A DNA stretch of 64,000 nucleotides. Origin: Aquimarina sp. ERC-38 (GTDB lineage Bacteria; Bacteroidota; Bacteroidia; Flavobacteriales; Flavobacteriaceae). Of the stretch, positions 63,690-64,000 are shown piece after piece. Position 1 is the stretch's first letter. Each line of letters starts with the position of its first letter. Below the pieces are notes generated by a model. It made no database searches and was not told the DNA's origin. It saw only the letters and a program-made list of their open reading frames with translations. Location: contig NZ_CP098511.1 in NCBI RefSeq assembly GCF_026222555.1, positions 1,841,501-1,905,500 of the forward strand, in the 5' to 3' direction. A program made the position numbers and the translations under genes.

Positions 63690-64000
63690 TTAACACCCAA
63701 AATTAAAAAGTTGACTAATTTCTCTGTGTTCGTCAGTAAGTAATAGTGTTTTGGTAATTTTTTCTTTTGTATTGGGAGTTACTATTTCTATTTGATAGAT
63801 ACTTTGTAATATTTCAATTACTTTTTCTGGTGATAGGTCAGATTTTTTTATTTTGAGTTGGCGCTCTAATTCTTTATAAACTTTGTAAGCTGTAAAAGTC
63901 AGACATATATGCGTCTCAATTCGTTTTTGTTTTCTGTGGAATATAGGCCTGATCTTTAAATCTGTTTTAGCAATACGGAAGGCTTTTTCTATCTTCCACA
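63690..64000 (-). CDS. IS1634-family transposase, C-terminal part
   Basis: Only the last 103 codons are inside the window; the frame is open to the edge. WKIEKAFRIAKTDLKIRPIFHRKQKRIETHICLTFTAYKVYKELER is the IS1634 DDE ending with the Glu-containing helix; the tail is LLLTDEHREISQLFNFGC followed by TAA. The left part of the element lies beyond 64000. The sequence left of the stop (about 63640-63690) should contain one IS end, which I cannot delimit. Confidence 0.85.
   Translation of the reverse strand, partial: WKIEKAFRIAKTDLKIRPIFHRKQKRIETHICLTFTAYKVYKELERQLKIKKSDLSPEKVIEILQSIYQIEIVTPNTKEKITKTLLLTDEHREISQLFNFGC

Overview
The window looks like a chromosome segment of a marine-type flavobacterium (Bacteroidota, class Flavobacteriia). 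The evidence is the AT-rich base composition, promoters of the TTG-N17-23-TAnnTTTG type, two large secreted proteins with C-terminal T9SS sorting domains, ExbB-ExbD-TonB followed directly by FolC, a two-gene cytochrome bd oxidase, and many small genes of flavobacterial families (DUF3667, DUF4304, DUF3800). The species cannot be named from the sequence.

Layout. 1-2306: small hypothetical genes read leftwards, whose units are bounded by short unit-specific inverted repeats, with palindromes between them. 2325-3077: tpiA. 3524-14004: a double amidoligase/transglutaminase locus. A rightward pair (circularly permuted ATP-grasp, then alpha-E) faces a leftward operon (transglutaminase-DUF2126 fusion, ATP-grasp-alpha-E fusion, second transglutaminase). 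Between them lie an NTF2-like secreted protein and an unlisted 40-residue Gln-tailed peptide gene. 14005-15153: no gene, but a promoter-plus-terminator unit that may be a small RNA, and a MITE-like repeat. 15154-18557: a toxin-antitoxin pair and a HAD / ATP-grasp / GT2 glycosyltransferase operon. 19172-24565: an 1797-residue T9SS surface protein. 24723-32431: acyl-CoA dehydrogenase, Glu/Leu dehydrogenase, NhaB-like antiporter, and exbB-exbD-tonB-folC. 32879-36362: lipoprotein, tRNA-Val, a gene broken by one in-frame stop, and an intact IS256-family insertion sequence with an 8-bp target duplication. 36531-44593: a large 2OG-Fe(II) oxygenase, a PhoD-type phosphatase and a repeat-FAD oxidase fusion.

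44604-48706 is a defence and decay island. It holds a hairpin-forming element, a complete Hachiman system (hamA-hamB), an IS1182-family remnant that has removed the front of a higB toxin, and the surviving higA antitoxin. 48916-54779: acetyltransferase, esterase lipoprotein, DUF3667, DUF4304 with a partial duplicate, AraC regulator, cupredoxin-like protein, and a HEPN/MNT toxin-antitoxin pair. 54896-57333: cydAB. 57668-61041: an arginine decarboxylase, agmatinase and deoxyhypusine-synthase-like gene set for polyamines. 61074-63511: Crp-like regulator, DinB-like protein, a frameshifted DUF3800 gene and its XRE regulator, which has a clear operator/promoter. The window ends inside an IS1634-family transposase.

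The most interesting candidates are the Gln-tailed peptide within the peptide-ligase/transglutaminase locus, the cassette-like gene units bounded by inverted repeats, the possible small RNA at 14.4 kb, and the Hachiman island. All calls come from reading the sequence and from knowledge of families; no database search was run.
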